From: Brevibacillus brevis
GTDB taxonomy: Bacteria > Bacillota > Bacilli > Brevibacillales > Brevibacillaceae
Direction: 5' to 3'
Assembly: GCF_900637055.1 (NCBI RefSeq)
Contig: NZ_LR134338.1
Location: 2,428,001 to 2,492,000, forward strand
DNA length: 64,000 bases
This document shows positions 36,669-45,839 of this stretch, in pieces (position 1 is the stretch's first letter; every line of letters starts with the position of its first letter). Position numbers and translations under genes: made by a program. The notes below the pieces were generated by a model that saw nothing but the letters and a program-made list of their open reading frames with translations, did not search any database and was not told where the DNA came from.

Positions 36669-37007
36669 ATGAGTTTGAAAGCGGTTGAATTGCAGGTGGC
36701 AATACCACGCACGCTAGAAGTCAGCCGAATTCAGGAGCATCAGCAACAACGAACCATGCATGAACAACAATCAATGATTGATCAGCGAAGAGACCTGGAT
36801 GAACAGATGCGCCAGCGCCCGAGCGATATTGAGCAATCAGAAAAGAACCAGATACGTGAAAGAGAAAAACAGCAAGGACAGCATGAACAACAGGACAAAA
36901 AAGAATCCACTGGGAGTCAATTGTCCGAATCAAGCGAAGGTGTATCTACGAATGCTGATCTCATGAGAGATCCATTGCGTGGACGTATTATAGATATTTC
37001 TTTATAA
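36669..37007 (+). CDS. Charged, Gln-rich small protein of unknown function
   Basis: A 112-residue hydrophilic protein that I do not recognise. About a quarter of it is Gln, with many Glu, Arg and Lys, and it should be coiled coil or disordered from about residues 18 to 85. Both ends look more ordered: SLKAVELQVAIPRTLEVSRI at the start and DPLRGRIIDISL at the end. No membrane segment or signal is seen. GGGAGTTGGGG precedes the ATG. It lies between the DUF342 gene and the swrB-like gene in the same direction, so it is an operon member. Confidence 0.75.
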   Translation: MSLKAVELQVAIPRTLEVSRIQEHQQQRTMHEQQSMIDQRRDLDEQMRQRPSDIEQSEKNQIREREKQQGQHEQQDKKESTGSQLSESSEGVSTNADLMRDPLRGRIIDISL

Positions 37008-37039
37008 ATGAAGTCAAGCCAGAAATAAAGGTGGACAAC

Positions 37040-37555
37040 ATGGACGTAGTGTATCCCATCCTGATTGGAGCAGGAATGATCAGCATGCTTCTTGCTTTTG
37101 TTATTAAAAAGAAGCAGCCTGTTGACTCCTTTTCCTCATTACCGACACAACGCACGACGGACAAGGACGAGCTCGAAAAAAGCGTGCAGCGTCTTCAAAA
37201 ACAGGTAAAGCAAGAAACCAATCTTCTTGCTGCAGAATGGCAGGAAATGAGAGCGGATCTTCTCGAGGATATCGCTAGTTTGCGCAAGCGATTAGACAAT
37301 ATGGAAGAACAATGGCAAAAGAGTGAAAGTCACAAGCAAGAGGCTTCGAAGGATACGAATAGGATAGAACCAACACCTCAAGTTCAAGAGTTGGATATGC
37401 TGGCACTGCGTGAACGTTATCGCCGTGCCTTTGAGCTGAATAAAGAAGGTTTGTCTCGGGATGAGATCGCAAAACGACTCGGTGCCGGCAGAGGGGAAAT
37501 CGATTTGATCTTTTCCTTGGCTGACAGGCATGAGCGAGGTCTTGCCGATGCGTAA
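37040..37555 (+). CDS. SwrB/YlxL-like membrane-anchored protein
   Basis: A 171-residue protein with one N-terminal membrane anchor (about 3-22), a coiled coil (about 45-95) and a C-terminal helix-turn-helix-like motif (FELNKEGLSRDEIAKRLGAG then RGEIDLIFSL). This is the layout of B. subtilis SwrB (YlxL), encoded at the same place after sigD, which activates the export apparatus and is needed for swarming. Sequence similarity is weak, so the functional transfer is inference. ATG at 37040 is favoured by AAAGGTGG; a GTG nine bases upstream is possible. Confidence 0.72.
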   Translation: MDVVYPILIGAGMISMLLAFVIKKKQPVDSFSSLPTQRTTDKDELEKSVQRLQKQVKQETNLLAAEWQEMRADLLEDIASLRKRLDNMEEQWQKSESHKQEASKDTNRIEPTPQVQELDMLALRERYRRAFELNKEGLSRDEIAKRLGAGRGEIDLIFSLADRHERGLADA

Positions 37556-38222
37556 ACAAGAGCTATTATTTGGATTTGGAGCAGGACTGATTGTGGCTAC
37601 CTCCATTATCGGAATGTTAGCGCCTAAACAGACTGCGCAGGCCCCAGCTATGACTGTAGATCAAATGAAAGCAGCTGCACAAGAGCTGGAAATGGTCGTT
37701 CTTACAGCAGAAGAATACAAACAGTGGCAGGAAGAAAAGAAAGTGAACGTACAGCCAGCTCCTGGAGTGCCTAAGGCGCCAGTAACACCAAAGGTGGGTC
37801 AAACAGTGGCGCCTGTGACAAAGCAACCGCAGACGCCAGATGTTCAGCCTGGAACACCTGCAGCTTCAGAGCAAAAGGTGATTCCGCCAACCAATCCAGT
37901 GAGTAAAGATGGCCAGGCTACCCCAACAGTACCAAATACGCAGACACCAACACCACCCAATACGGTGGCACCTAAAGCTCCGACAGTGGAAGCACCTGTA
38001 GCAGATAAGAAGGTATCTTTTACTGTTCCTTACAAAGCAACTGCAGAGGATGTAGCGCAGATCCTAGTAAAGGAAGGAATCCTTCCTGCCGACAATCAAT
38101 TTGTGGCCCAGCTACGTGCGAGTGACAAGCTAAATCGCATTCGTGTCGGTACCTATGAAGTGTCGACCGCCTCTAAGGAAGCAGACATCGTCAAGTTGAT
38201 AACAACGCCGCCTAAAAAATAG
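37548..38222 (+). CDS. Membrane-anchored protein with YceG/MltG LysM-like domain, no catalytic domain
   Basis: A 224-residue protein with an N-terminal membrane anchor (about 6-27), a Pro/Thr/Val-rich linker (about 65-150) and a C-terminal domain of about 65 residues (VPYKATAEDVAQILVKEGIL, then IRVGTYEVSTASKEADIVKL). The last part resembles the LysM-like half of MltG/YceG endolytic transglycosylases, but the catalytic half with its Glu is absent. It may bind peptidoglycan around the flagellum (inference). The ATG at 37548 overlaps the preceding gene and follows GCGAGGT. The TAG stop lies inside the operon terminator. Confidence 0.75.
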   Translation: MRKQELLFGFGAGLIVATSIIGMLAPKQTAQAPAMTVDQMKAAAQELEMVVLTAEEYKQWQEEKKVNVQPAPGVPKAPVTPKVGQTVAPVTKQPQTPDVQPGTPAASEQKVIPPTNPVSKDGQATPTVPNTQTPTPPNTVAPKAPTVEAPVADKKVSFTVPYKATAEDVAQILVKEGILPADNQFVAQLRASDKLNRIRVGTYEVSTASKEADIVKLITTPPKK

Positions 38223-38233
38223 GCGGTTTTTTT
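38208..38233 (+). terminator. Terminator of the fla/che operon
   Basis: CCGCCTA (38208-38214) pairs with TAGGCGG (38220-38226) across five A residues and is followed by seven T residues. The TAG of the last operon gene is the first part of the descending arm, so translation of the final codons covers the hairpin. Confidence 0.93.
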
Positions 38234-38312
38234 CAATGTAACGAAATGTGTCCGTTTGTCGTCTGCCAAAAGGGTCAAAACTTTTTTTTACGAAATAAAT
38301 GGAATTCGTTTG

Positions 38313-38341
38313 TTGCAATTGAAACTCCCATATGATATATT
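38313..38341 (+). promoter_or_regulatory. Candidate SigA promoter of rpsB
   Basis: TTGCAA (38313-38318), 17 bases, TATATT (38336-38341). It falls in the 246-base gap between the fla/che terminator and rpsB and would give a leader of about 120 bases. The match is good but unproven. Confidence 0.65.
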
Positions 38342-38383
38342 CATTTACGGTGTTGAAATCGCACGTCCACCAATTCCGGCAAC

Positions 38384-38436
38384 GGTGCTGCCTATGGCAG
38401 AATTGCTTGGAACATGCGGTGAGGCGGAGGTAGCAT
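38384..38436 (+). promoter_or_regulatory. Candidate structured leader of rpsB
   Basis: GGTGCTGCCT (38384-38393) can pair with AGGTAGCATC (38427-38436) as a ten-base stem with two G-U pairs, enclosing a GC-richer internal part of about 33 bases. It lies between the candidate promoter and the rpsB ribosome site. S2 leaders that bind S2 are known in several bacteria; whether this is one is inference. Confidence 0.4.
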
Positions 38437-38468
38437 CACAAAAACCATTTTTGAAGGAGGTGTGAAAT

Positions 38469-39179
38469 ATGGCAGTAATTTCGATGAAACAATTGCTCGA
38501 GGCTGGTGTACACTTCGGTCACCAAACTCGTCGTTGGAACCCGAAAATGGCTCGCTATATCTTCACCGAACGTAACGGAATCTACATTATCGACCTGCAA
38601 AAAACCGTTAAGAAAGTAGAGGAAGCGTACAACTTCGTACGTGAACTCGCTCAAGACGGCGGAAAAATCCTCTTCGTTGGTACGAAGAAACAAGCACAAG
38701 AATCCGTTAAAGAAGAAGCAGAACGCACAGGTCACTACTTCATCAACCAACGTTGGTTGGGTGGTACTCTGACAAACTTCACAACCATCAAAAAACGTAC
38801 AGCTCGCTTGGCTGAGCTGAAGCGTATGGAAAACGATGGTACTTTCGCAGTATTGCCTAAGAAAGAAGTTATCGTTCTGCGCAAAGAAATGGATCGTCTG
38901 GAAAAATTCTTGGGCGGTATCGCTCACATGGATAAACTGCCTGACGCTCTGTTTGTCATCGATCCTCGTAAAGAGCGCATCGCTGTAGCAGAAGCTCGTA
39001 AATTGGGTATCCCAATCGTAGCGATCGTAGATACTAACTGCGATCCAGATGAAATCGATTATGTGATCCCAGGTAACGATGACGCAATTCGCGCTGTGAA
39101 ATTGCTCACTGCTAAAATGGCAGACGCTCTCCTGGAAGGAAACCAAGGTACAGAGCAACAAGCAACAACAACTGCGTAA
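38469..39179 (+). CDS. rpsB: 30S ribosomal protein S2
   Basis: Protein S2 of the small subunit, 236 residues. The sequence starts [20 protein letters not shown] and contains the S2 signatures [17 protein letters not shown] and [28 protein letters not shown] precedes the ATG. Codon use is strongly biased to CGT, GGT and CTG-type codons, in keeping with high expression. rpsB-tsf order is nearly universal in bacteria. Confidence 0.99.
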   Translation: MAVISMKQLLEAGVHFGHQTRRWNPKMARYIFTERNGIYIIDLQKTVKKVEEAYNFVRELAQDGGKILFVGTKKQAQESVKEEAERTGHYFINQRWLGGTLTNFTTIKKRTARLAELKRMENDGTFAVLPKKEVIVLRKEMDRLEKFLGGIAHMDKLPDALFVIDPRKERIAVAEARKLGIPIVAIVDTNCDPDEIDYVIPGNDDAIRAVKLLTAKMADALLEGNQGTEQQATTTA

Positions 39180-39190
39180 GCATGTGTGTT

Positions 39191-39234
39191 AAAGGGTGGA
39201 CTGAGGGTGTCAGAACCCCCGTCCATCCTTTTTT
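39191..39234 (+). terminator. Hairpin terminator between rpsB and tsf
   Basis: AAGGGTGGAC and GTCCATCCTT pair with one G-T, an inner GGGT/ACCC stem is possible, and six T residues follow. Lying between two genes usually co-transcribed, it may terminate only part of the transcripts. Confidence 0.82.
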
Positions 39235-39254
39235 GCTGAATAGCGTCACCAAGG

Positions 39255-39284
39255 TTAACAGGTGACTTGCTTTTCGATTATAAT
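39255..39284 (+). promoter_or_regulatory. Candidate SigA promoter of tsf
   Basis: TTAACA (39255-39260), 18 bases, perfect TATAAT (39279-39284), about 33 bases before the tsf start and just after the rpsB terminator. It would give tsf its own transcription. Confidence 0.6.
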
Positions 39285-39316
39285 AGGATCGTAACTTTTC
39301 GAGGAGGTTTCACTCA

Positions 39317-40204
39317 ATGGCAATTAGTGCACAAGCGGTTAAAGAACTGCGCGAGCGTACAGGCGCAGGTATGATGGATTGCAAACGCGCGCTGGAAGAA
39401 ACAGCAGGCGACATGGAAAAAGCAATTGACTTGCTCCGTGAGCGCGGTATCGCGAAAGCAGCGAAAAAATCTGGTCGTATCGCAGCAGAAGGTTTGACTG
39501 GAACGGCAGTAGCTGGAAACGTTGCAGCAGTTGTAGAAGTAAACTGCGAAACTGACTTCGTAGCGAAAAACCCTGAGTTCCAAACACTCGTAAAAGACAT
39601 TGCTGAGCACGTTGTTTCCCAACGTCCTGCAACAGTTGAAGAAGCTCTGGAGCAACCATTCAAAGGTGCTGGCGAGACTCTGGCTCATGTAATCAATGAG
39701 AAAATCGCGACTATCGGAGAAAACATCTCCTTCCGTCGTTTTGCACTCTCTGAGAAATCTGACGCTGGCGTATTCGGTGCTTACCTGCACATGGGTGGCC
39801 GCATTGGCGTTCTGGTAACTTTGGAAGGCACACAAGACGAAACACTCGCAAGAGACCTGGGCATGCACGCAGCAGCGTCCAACCCGCGTTTTGCTAACCG
39901 TGAAGAAGTTTCCGCTGATGAGATCGAACGTGAGCGTGAAGTTCTGAAAAACCAAGCACTGGCTGAAGGCAAACCTGCTAACATCGTTGAGAAAATGGTA
40001 GAAGGCCGCCTCTCCAAATTCTTCGAAGAATACGTACTGGTTGAGCAACCATTCGTAAAAGATACTGACAAGAAAGTAGCTGTTCTGCTGAAAGAAGCAG
40101 GTGCTACCTTGAAAGGTTTCGCTCGCTTCCAAGTAGGCGAAGGTATCGAGAAGAAACAAGAAGACTTCGCAGCTGAAGTAATGGCTCAAGTTAATAAGCA
40201 ATAA
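39317..40204 (+). CDS. tsf: Elongation factor Ts
   Basis: Guanine-nucleotide exchange factor for EF-Tu, 295 residues. The N-terminal UBA-like part ([20 protein letters not shown]) and the EF-Ts signatures ([14 protein letters not shown] and [17 protein letters not shown]) are intact, as is the coiled-coil/core domain later on. GAGGAGG precedes the ATG. Codon bias is as strong as in rpsB. Confidence 0.99.
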   Translation: MAISAQAVKELRERTGAGMMDCKRALEETAGDMEKAIDLLRERGIAKAAKKSGRIAAEGLTGTAVAGNVAAVVEVNCETDFVAKNPEFQTLVKDIAEHVVSQRPATVEEALEQPFKGAGETLAHVINEKIATIGENISFRRFALSEKSDAGVFGAYLHMGGRIGVLVTLEGTQDETLARDLGMHAAASNPRFANREEVSADEIEREREVLKNQALAEGKPANIVEKMVEGRLSKFFEEYVLVEQPFVKDTDKKVAVLLKEAGATLKGFARFQVGEGIEKKQEDFAAEVMAQVNKQ

Positions 40205-40212
40205 TAAAGGTT

Positions 40213-40241
40213 ATAGGGAACACCTTCGTGTTCCCTATTTT
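40213..40241 (+). terminator. Terminator after tsf
   Basis: ATAGGGAACAC (40213-40223) and GTGTTCCCTAT (40228-40238) form an 11-base perfect stem with a four-base loop, followed by TTT. It lies nine bases after the tsf stop. Confidence 0.85.
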
Positions 40242-40245
40242 CAAA

Positions 40246-41086
<841 letters not shown>

Positions 41087-41088
41087 TT

Positions 41089-41646
41089 ATGCCACAAACT
41101 GTGCTAAATGACATGGAAGATCGCATGAATAAAGCGATCAATGCTTTGAAAAGAGATCTGTCCAGCCTGCGTGCAGGTCGTGCGAACCCAGCGATGCTGG
41201 ATCGTGTTACAGTAGACTACTACGGCACTCCAACGCCGATTAGCCAATTGGCAAACATCAGCGTACCAGAGCCGCGTATGCTGACTATCCAGCCTTGGGA
41301 TAAAACGGCGCTCAAAGAAATTGACCGTGCGCTGCAACAATCGGATTTGGGAATTTCTCCATCCAACGATGGCGTGATTATCCGCCTGGTCATTCCTCCA
41401 CTGACAGAAGAGCGTCGTAAAGAGCTCGTGAAGTTGGCAGGTAAAGGTGGAGAAGAAGCAAAGGTAGCGATTCGTAACATCCGTCGTGATGCAAACGATG
41501 AAATCAAAAAGCTTGAAAAAGCTGCTACCATTTCTGAGGACGATTCTCGTCGTCATCAGGAAACCATACAAAAAACGACGGATAAATTCATCGCCGAAGT
41601 TGACAAGATTGTTAAGGACAAAGAGAAAGACATTTTGGAAGTATAG
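41089..41646 (+). CDS. frr: Ribosome recycling factor
   Basis: With EF-G, releases ribosomes from mRNA after termination. The 185-residue protein shows [20 protein letters not shown] near residues 25-45, [20 protein letters not shown], and [26 protein letters not shown] lies upstream of the ATG. pyrH-frr pairing is widespread. Confidence 0.98.
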   Translation: MPQTVLNDMEDRMNKAINALKRDLSSLRAGRANPAMLDRVTVDYYGTPTPISQLANISVPEPRMLTIQPWDKTALKEIDRALQQSDLGISPSNDGVIIRLVIPPLTEERRKELVKLAGKGGEEAKVAIRNIRRDANDEIKKLEKAATISEDDSRRHQETIQKTTDKFIAEVDKIVKDKEKDILEV

Positions 41647-41655
41647 GTAATGGTA

Positions 41656-41677
41656 ATCCCCCTCGTTTGAGGGGGAT
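41656..41677 (+). other. Hairpin between frr and uppS
   Basis: ATCCCCCTC (41656-41664) and GAGGGGGAT (41669-41677) form a nine-base GC-rich stem with a GTTT loop. The following bases (GTACGTCTATATC) hold no T run, so complete termination is doubtful; partial termination, pausing or mRNA protection are options. Confidence 0.7.
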
Positions 41678-41712
41678 GTACGTCTATATCTCTCATTACG
41701 GGGGAACACTTT

Positions 41713-42483
41713 ATGTTAGAACATCTGGCGCGCAAATGGGGCCGCAAAGAAAAGCAATCGGAGCCAGCCGAGTTGGATCGTTCCGGTAAGATTCCGGAAC
41801 ATGTGGCGATTATTATGGATGGTAACGGTCGTTGGGCCAACAAGCGCAGTTTACCCCGGGTTGCCGGGCACCGTGCAGGAATGAAAGCAGTAAAAGAAGT
41901 CGTCAAGGCTGCAGACGAGATTGGCGTTCGTTATATGACCATGTACGCATTCTCTACCGAAAACTGGAAGCGGCCACGCGATGAAGTGGATTTTCTCATG
42001 AAACTTCCGCAGGAATTTTTGTCGACAGAATTGGATGAATTAATAGAACGTGGTGTCCGCATACGCATGCTGGGCAGTAAAAACGAGCTGCCTTCTCATA
42101 CGCTGAAAGCACTGCTGGAAGCAGAAGAGAAAACGAAGGACAATAGCGGTCTTCAATTGAATTTTGCCCTGAATTACGGCGGGCGAGATGAACTTGCAAA
42201 AGCATTTTCAGTAATGGCAGCACAAGTAAAAGCAGGTGAGCTTCAACCAGAGCAACTGACTGAGGAATTGATATCGAGCTACCTGTATACAAGCGAAATT
42301 CCCGATCCAGACCTCTTGATTCGCACAAGTGGAGAGATTCGCTTGAGTAACTTTATGCTGTGGCAATTAGCGTATACAGAATTATGGTTTACGGACGTGC
42401 TATGGCCTGATTTTACCCGTGAACATTTTTATCAGGCAATCGTGGAATACCAAGGCCGAGCTCGTCGCTACGGGGCGGTATAG
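41713..42483 (+). CDS. uppS: Undecaprenyl diphosphate synthase (cis-prenyltransferase)
   Basis: Makes the C55 lipid carrier for peptidoglycan and teichoic acids. The 256-residue protein has catalytic Asp36 in HVAIIMDGNGRWA, then LPRVAGHRAGM, and the C-terminal LLIRTSGEIRLSNFMLWQL. An N-terminal extension of about 25 charged residues is common in Bacilli. The ATG follows GGGGGAACAC. cdsA follows after 17 bases. Confidence 0.97.
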   Translation: MLEHLARKWGRKEKQSEPAELDRSGKIPEHVAIIMDGNGRWANKRSLPRVAGHRAGMKAVKEVVKAADEIGVRYMTMYAFSTENWKRPRDEVDFLMKLPQEFLSTELDELIERGVRIRMLGSKNELPSHTLKALLEAEEKTKDNSGLQLNFALNYGGRDELAKAFSVMAAQVKAGELQPEQLTEELISSYLYTSEIPDPDLLIRTSGEIRLSNFMLWQLAYTELWFTDVLWPDFTREHFYQAIVEYQGRARRYGAV

Positions 42484-42500
42484 CCGAGAGGTGGAATCAG

Positions 42501-43286
42501 TTGAAGCAACGTATAATAACAGGCCTGATTGGTGGGGCTGCTTTTCTATTTTTGATGTATGCTGGTGGAGCTTGGTACTCACTACTGGTGTTTTTACTGG
42601 CTGTCATTGGCTATTTTGAATTTATGAGAATGGCTGGCATTCAGTCATTTTATTTGGCAGGATTGCTCGGATATGTATTGATGTTAAGCATTTTGTGGCC
42701 GTCTCTATTATTTTCGGATTGGCTCAGTATCAGCATGCCGGATCTGATGCTGCCCGTCATCCTGCTCTTGTTGATTTACTCCGTTTTACGGAAAAATCAG
42801 TTTCACATTGAACACGTCGCCCTTACGTTGGTGGGGGCGTTATACATAGGCTACGGTTTTACTTATATGGCCGCTACCCGAAACCTACCTGAAGGATTTA
42901 TGCTTACGGTCATGGTCATTATGGGAATCTGGTCGACTGATTCGGGCGCCTATTTTGTCGGAAAAGCAATAGGCAAGCGTAAGTTGTGGCCAGAAATAAG
43001 TCCAAACAAGACGGTGGAAGGGGCCTTAGGAGGTCTCGTGGCTTCTGTCTTGATTGTTCTTTCCATCAATGCAAGCTTTGGACATTTTGCGATTGATCAG
43101 GCTTTGACCATCGCACTTGTTGCGGGGATCGTCGGTCAATTGGGTGATTTGGTTGAGTCGGCTTTCAAGAGACATTTCCATGTAAAAGATTCAGGACAGC
43201 TCATTCCGGGTCACGGGGGCGTTTTGGATCGCTTTGATAGTTTTTTGCTCGTCTTTCCGGTTCTACATCTATTAGGTATTGTCTAA
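42501..43286 (+). CDS. cdsA: Phosphatidate cytidylyltransferase CdsA
   Basis: Membrane enzyme forming CDP-diacylglycerol from phosphatidic acid and CTP. It has 261 residues with seven to eight hydrophobic segments and the signature KDSGQLIPGHGGVLDRFDS near the C-terminus. TTG start after GAGAGGTGG. It sits between uppS and dxr as in most Firmicutes. Confidence 0.96.
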   Translation: MKQRIITGLIGGAAFLFLMYAGGAWYSLLVFLLAVIGYFEFMRMAGIQSFYLAGLLGYVLMLSILWPSLLFSDWLSISMPDLMLPVILLLLIYSVLRKNQFHIEHVALTLVGALYIGYGFTYMAATRNLPEGFMLTVMVIMGIWSTDSGAYFVGKAIGKRKLWPEISPNKTVEGALGGLVASVLIVLSINASFGHFAIDQALTIALVAGIVGQLGDLVESAFKRHFHVKDSGQLIPGHGGVLDRFDSFLLVFPVLHLLGIV

Positions 43287-43326
43287 AACCTTTTGCATAT
43301 AGAAAGAGATATAGAGGGTGAAATCC

Positions 43327-44475
43327 GTGAAAAAAATAGCGCTCTTAGGTTCAACGGGGTCAGTTGGAACGAGCACGCTGGAAGTCGTAGATCAGCATCC
43401 TGAGGATTTTTCGGTGGTGGCTATGGCTGCTGGAACAAACGTCGATCTATTGACACGCCAGGTGGAAAAATTCAAGCCCGAGCTCGTTTCTGTAGGAAAT
43501 GAGAAGGCTGCCGTTGAACTGCGAGATAGATTGGCGGGCAAGTCTCAACCAGAAATCGTTTACGGTGCGGAAGGATTGGAACTGGTTGCCCGTCATGAAG
43601 CTGCCAATTTCGTTATGACCGCTGTTGTCGGCAGTGTAGGGGTCGCACCTACACTCGCTGCGATTGAGGCGGGAAAAACAATTGGACTGGCCAACAAAGA
43701 GACACTGGTGAGCGCTGGCCCTGTCGTCATGAAACGAGCGAAAGAAAAAGGCGTATCGATTATTCCAGTAGACAGCGAGCATTCAGCTGTCTACCAATGT
43801 CTGCAAGGCGAGCGCAAGGAAGATGTGGCGCGAGTTATTTTGACCGCTTCAGGAGGTTCCTTCCGTCACCTCTCTCGCGAGGATCTACAGCAAGTGACAG
43901 TAGAGCAGGCATTGGCTCATCCGAATTGGAGCATGGGTGCAAAAATTACCATCGATTCTGCTACCATGATGAACAAAGGTTTTGAAGTGATCGAGGCTCA
44001 TTGGCTGTTTGATTTACCTTATGAGAAGATCGAATGCGTATTGCATTATGAAAGTATCATACACTCTATGGTAGAATACAAAGACAGAGCCGTCATGGCC
44101 CAACTCGGTACGCCGGATATGAAGGTTCCGATTCAGTACGCCATGAGCTATCCCATCAGAAAAAAACTGCCTACGGAACCACTTGATTTGGTCAAGATCG
44201 CCACGCTTCATTTTGCAGCCATGGATTATGAGCGTTATCCTCTGTTAAAATTAGCGTATGAGTGCGGTATAGCAGGTGGTACGCATACGGCAGTACTGAA
44301 TGCAGCCAATGAGGTCGCAGTTGATAGGTTCTTGAAGGGAGCCATTAGTTTTTTAGACATCGAAAAGGTCGTCCGAAAAACTTGCGAAGCTCACGCTGGT
44401 GTAGCGAGCCCAAAGCTTGCGGATATTTTTGCAGCTGATGATTGGGCACGTTCTTACGCGCTCGTCTCCATCTAA
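43327..44475 (+). CDS. dxr: 1-deoxy-D-xylulose 5-phosphate reductoisomerase
   Basis: Second step of the MEP isoprenoid pathway, producing MEP with NADPH. The N-terminal NADPH motif is [18 protein letters not shown], followed by [11 protein letters not shown], the metal site [12 protein letters not shown] and the flexible-loop block [20 protein letters not shown]. The GTG at 43327 follows GAGGGTG by eight bases; a GTG nine bases upstream lies in that site. Length 382. IspG, encoded at 45840, works later in the pathway. Confidence 0.97.
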   Translation: MKKIALLGSTGSVGTSTLEVVDQHPEDFSVVAMAAGTNVDLLTRQVEKFKPELVSVGNEKAAVELRDRLAGKSQPEIVYGAEGLELVARHEAANFVMTAVVGSVGVAPTLAAIEAGKTIGLANKETLVSAGPVVMKRAKEKGVSIIPVDSEHSAVYQCLQGERKEDVARVILTASGGSFRHLSREDLQQVTVEQALAHPNWSMGAKITIDSATMMNKGFEVIEAHWLFDLPYEKIECVLHYESIIHSMVEYKDRAVMAQLGTPDMKVPIQYAMSYPIRKKLPTEPLDLVKIATLHFAAMDYERYPLLKLAYECGIAGGTHTAVLNAANEVAVDRFLKGAISFLDIEKVVRKTCEAHAGVASPKLADIFAADDWARSYALVSI

Positions 44476-44518
44476 GGAATATGAGTGTTAGATACTTGAC
44501 AGAAAGGTGGCTGTTCAC

Positions 44519-45784
44519 TTGCCTTTGCCCAACCTGGATTCCGTTGAATCAATTCTCGCGATTGTAGTTGTATTTGGGGTACTTGTCTTTGTGCACGAAC
44601 TAGGACACTTCCTTCTGGCCAAGAGGGCAGGGATCTTATGTCGTGAATTTGCACTGGGAATGGGGCCAAAAATTTTTCGCGTGAAGCGGGGAGAAACGGA
44701 ATACACCTTACGCCTGTTACCCATCGGTGGACTTGTTCGCATGGCGGGGGAAGACCCGGAGATGGATATGTTGAAACCGCACATGGAAGTAAGCGTGGAG
44801 CGGGATGCGTTAGGAAAGGTCACACATATTTTGCTCGATGGGCCAAGTTCTGGTTCTGCTCGTGCGATCACCGGTACGGTGGTACAATTTGATTTGGAGC
44901 AAAATTTAAATATCGTGCTTGAACTGGATGGAGAGCAGAAGACGTTTGCTGTTCATCCACAGGCTCATCTGGTCAAGGATGGACAAGAAGTACAGATTGC
45001 CCCTCTGAACAGACAATTCAAAGGCAAGACCGTATCACAACGTTTTTGGGCGATTTTTGCAGGACCTGCAGCCAACTTTTTGCTGGCGTTTGTTTTGTTT
45101 ATCGTGATCGGCTTCTTGTACGGCGTACCGAATGGCAGCTATCTGGGGAATGTAATTCCGGGAGGACCTGCAGCTCAAGCTGGATTATTGCCAGGTGATA
45201 AGGTGATCGCGATTCAAGGTCAGCCTGTATCCTCGTGGAAAGATGTTGTAGAGAAGATTAGCAAAGCGCCGGATCAACAATTAACCTTTGAGTACGAGCG
45301 CAATGGCCAGCGGATGACTGTGCCAGTTAAAGTAGAGAAAGATGAAAACAACGTGGGCAAAATCATGGTTACCTACGCACTCACGTTTTCCCCAGGAGAG
45401 GTTTTGAAATACGGTGCGACCTCCACATACGAGTTTACAGTGATGATCTTGAAGAGCTTAGGTATGCTTATAATTGGAGAATACGGGCTAAAGGACTTGA
45501 GTGGTCCAGTTGGCATTTTTAAGATGACTGGAGAGGTTGCCCAACAAGGTATGGCGGTTCTGTTGAAGTGGTCCGCGGCTTTGAGCATTAACCTTGGGTT
45601 GTTCAATCTGTTGCCACTGCCAGCCTTGGATGGCGGACGTCTCGCATTCTTGGGAGTAGAGGCGCTGCGTGGTCGACCTGTTGACCCGCATAAAGAAGGA
45701 ATGGTTCATTTCTTGGGCTTTGCCTTTTTGATGTTGCTGATTTTGGTAGTGACTTGGAATGATCTGCAACGATTGTTCTCCTAA
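44519..45784 (+). CDS. rseP: RseP/RasP site-2 zinc metalloprotease
   Basis: Intramembrane protease that cleaves anti-sigma factors and signal peptide remnants. The zinc motif HELGH is at residues 26-30 in the first membrane helix and the third ligand is Asp371 in LPALDGGR. A PDZ domain lies about residues 200-280. The TTG at 44519 follows GAAAGGTGG by eight bases and gives 421 residues, close to B. subtilis RasP; a GTG at 44507 would overlap that ribosome site. Confidence 0.96.
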   Translation: MPLPNLDSVESILAIVVVFGVLVFVHELGHFLLAKRAGILCREFALGMGPKIFRVKRGETEYTLRLLPIGGLVRMAGEDPEMDMLKPHMEVSVERDALGKVTHILLDGPSSGSARAITGTVVQFDLEQNLNIVLELDGEQKTFAVHPQAHLVKDGQEVQIAPLNRQFKGKTVSQRFWAIFAGPAANFLLAFVLFIVIGFLYGVPNGSYLGNVIPGGPAAQAGLLPGDKVIAIQGQPVSSWKDVVEKISKAPDQQLTFEYERNGQRMTVPVKVEKDENNVGKIMVTYALTFSPGEVLKYGATSTYEFTVMILKSLGMLIIGEYGLKDLSGPVGIFKMTGEVAQQGMAVLLKWSAALSINLGLFNLLPLPALDGGRLAFLGVEALRGRPVDPHKEGMVHFLGFAFLMLLILVVTWNDLQRLFS

Positions 45785-45839
45785 ACACGTACTAACACGA
45801 TAGAAAGAAAAACAGACATACGTAAAAGGATGGTGCAAA

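Noticed and set aside
38256..38465. A 69-codon plus-strand frame upstream of rpsB
   Set aside because: It spans the candidate rpsB promoter and leader stem and reaches the ribosome site; it lacks a Shine-Dalgarno site of its own.
39314..40201. A 295-codon minus-strand frame mirroring tsf
   Set aside because: It is antisense to tsf over almost its whole length, which follows from tsf codon bias; the product is Cys/Phe-rich with no family pattern.
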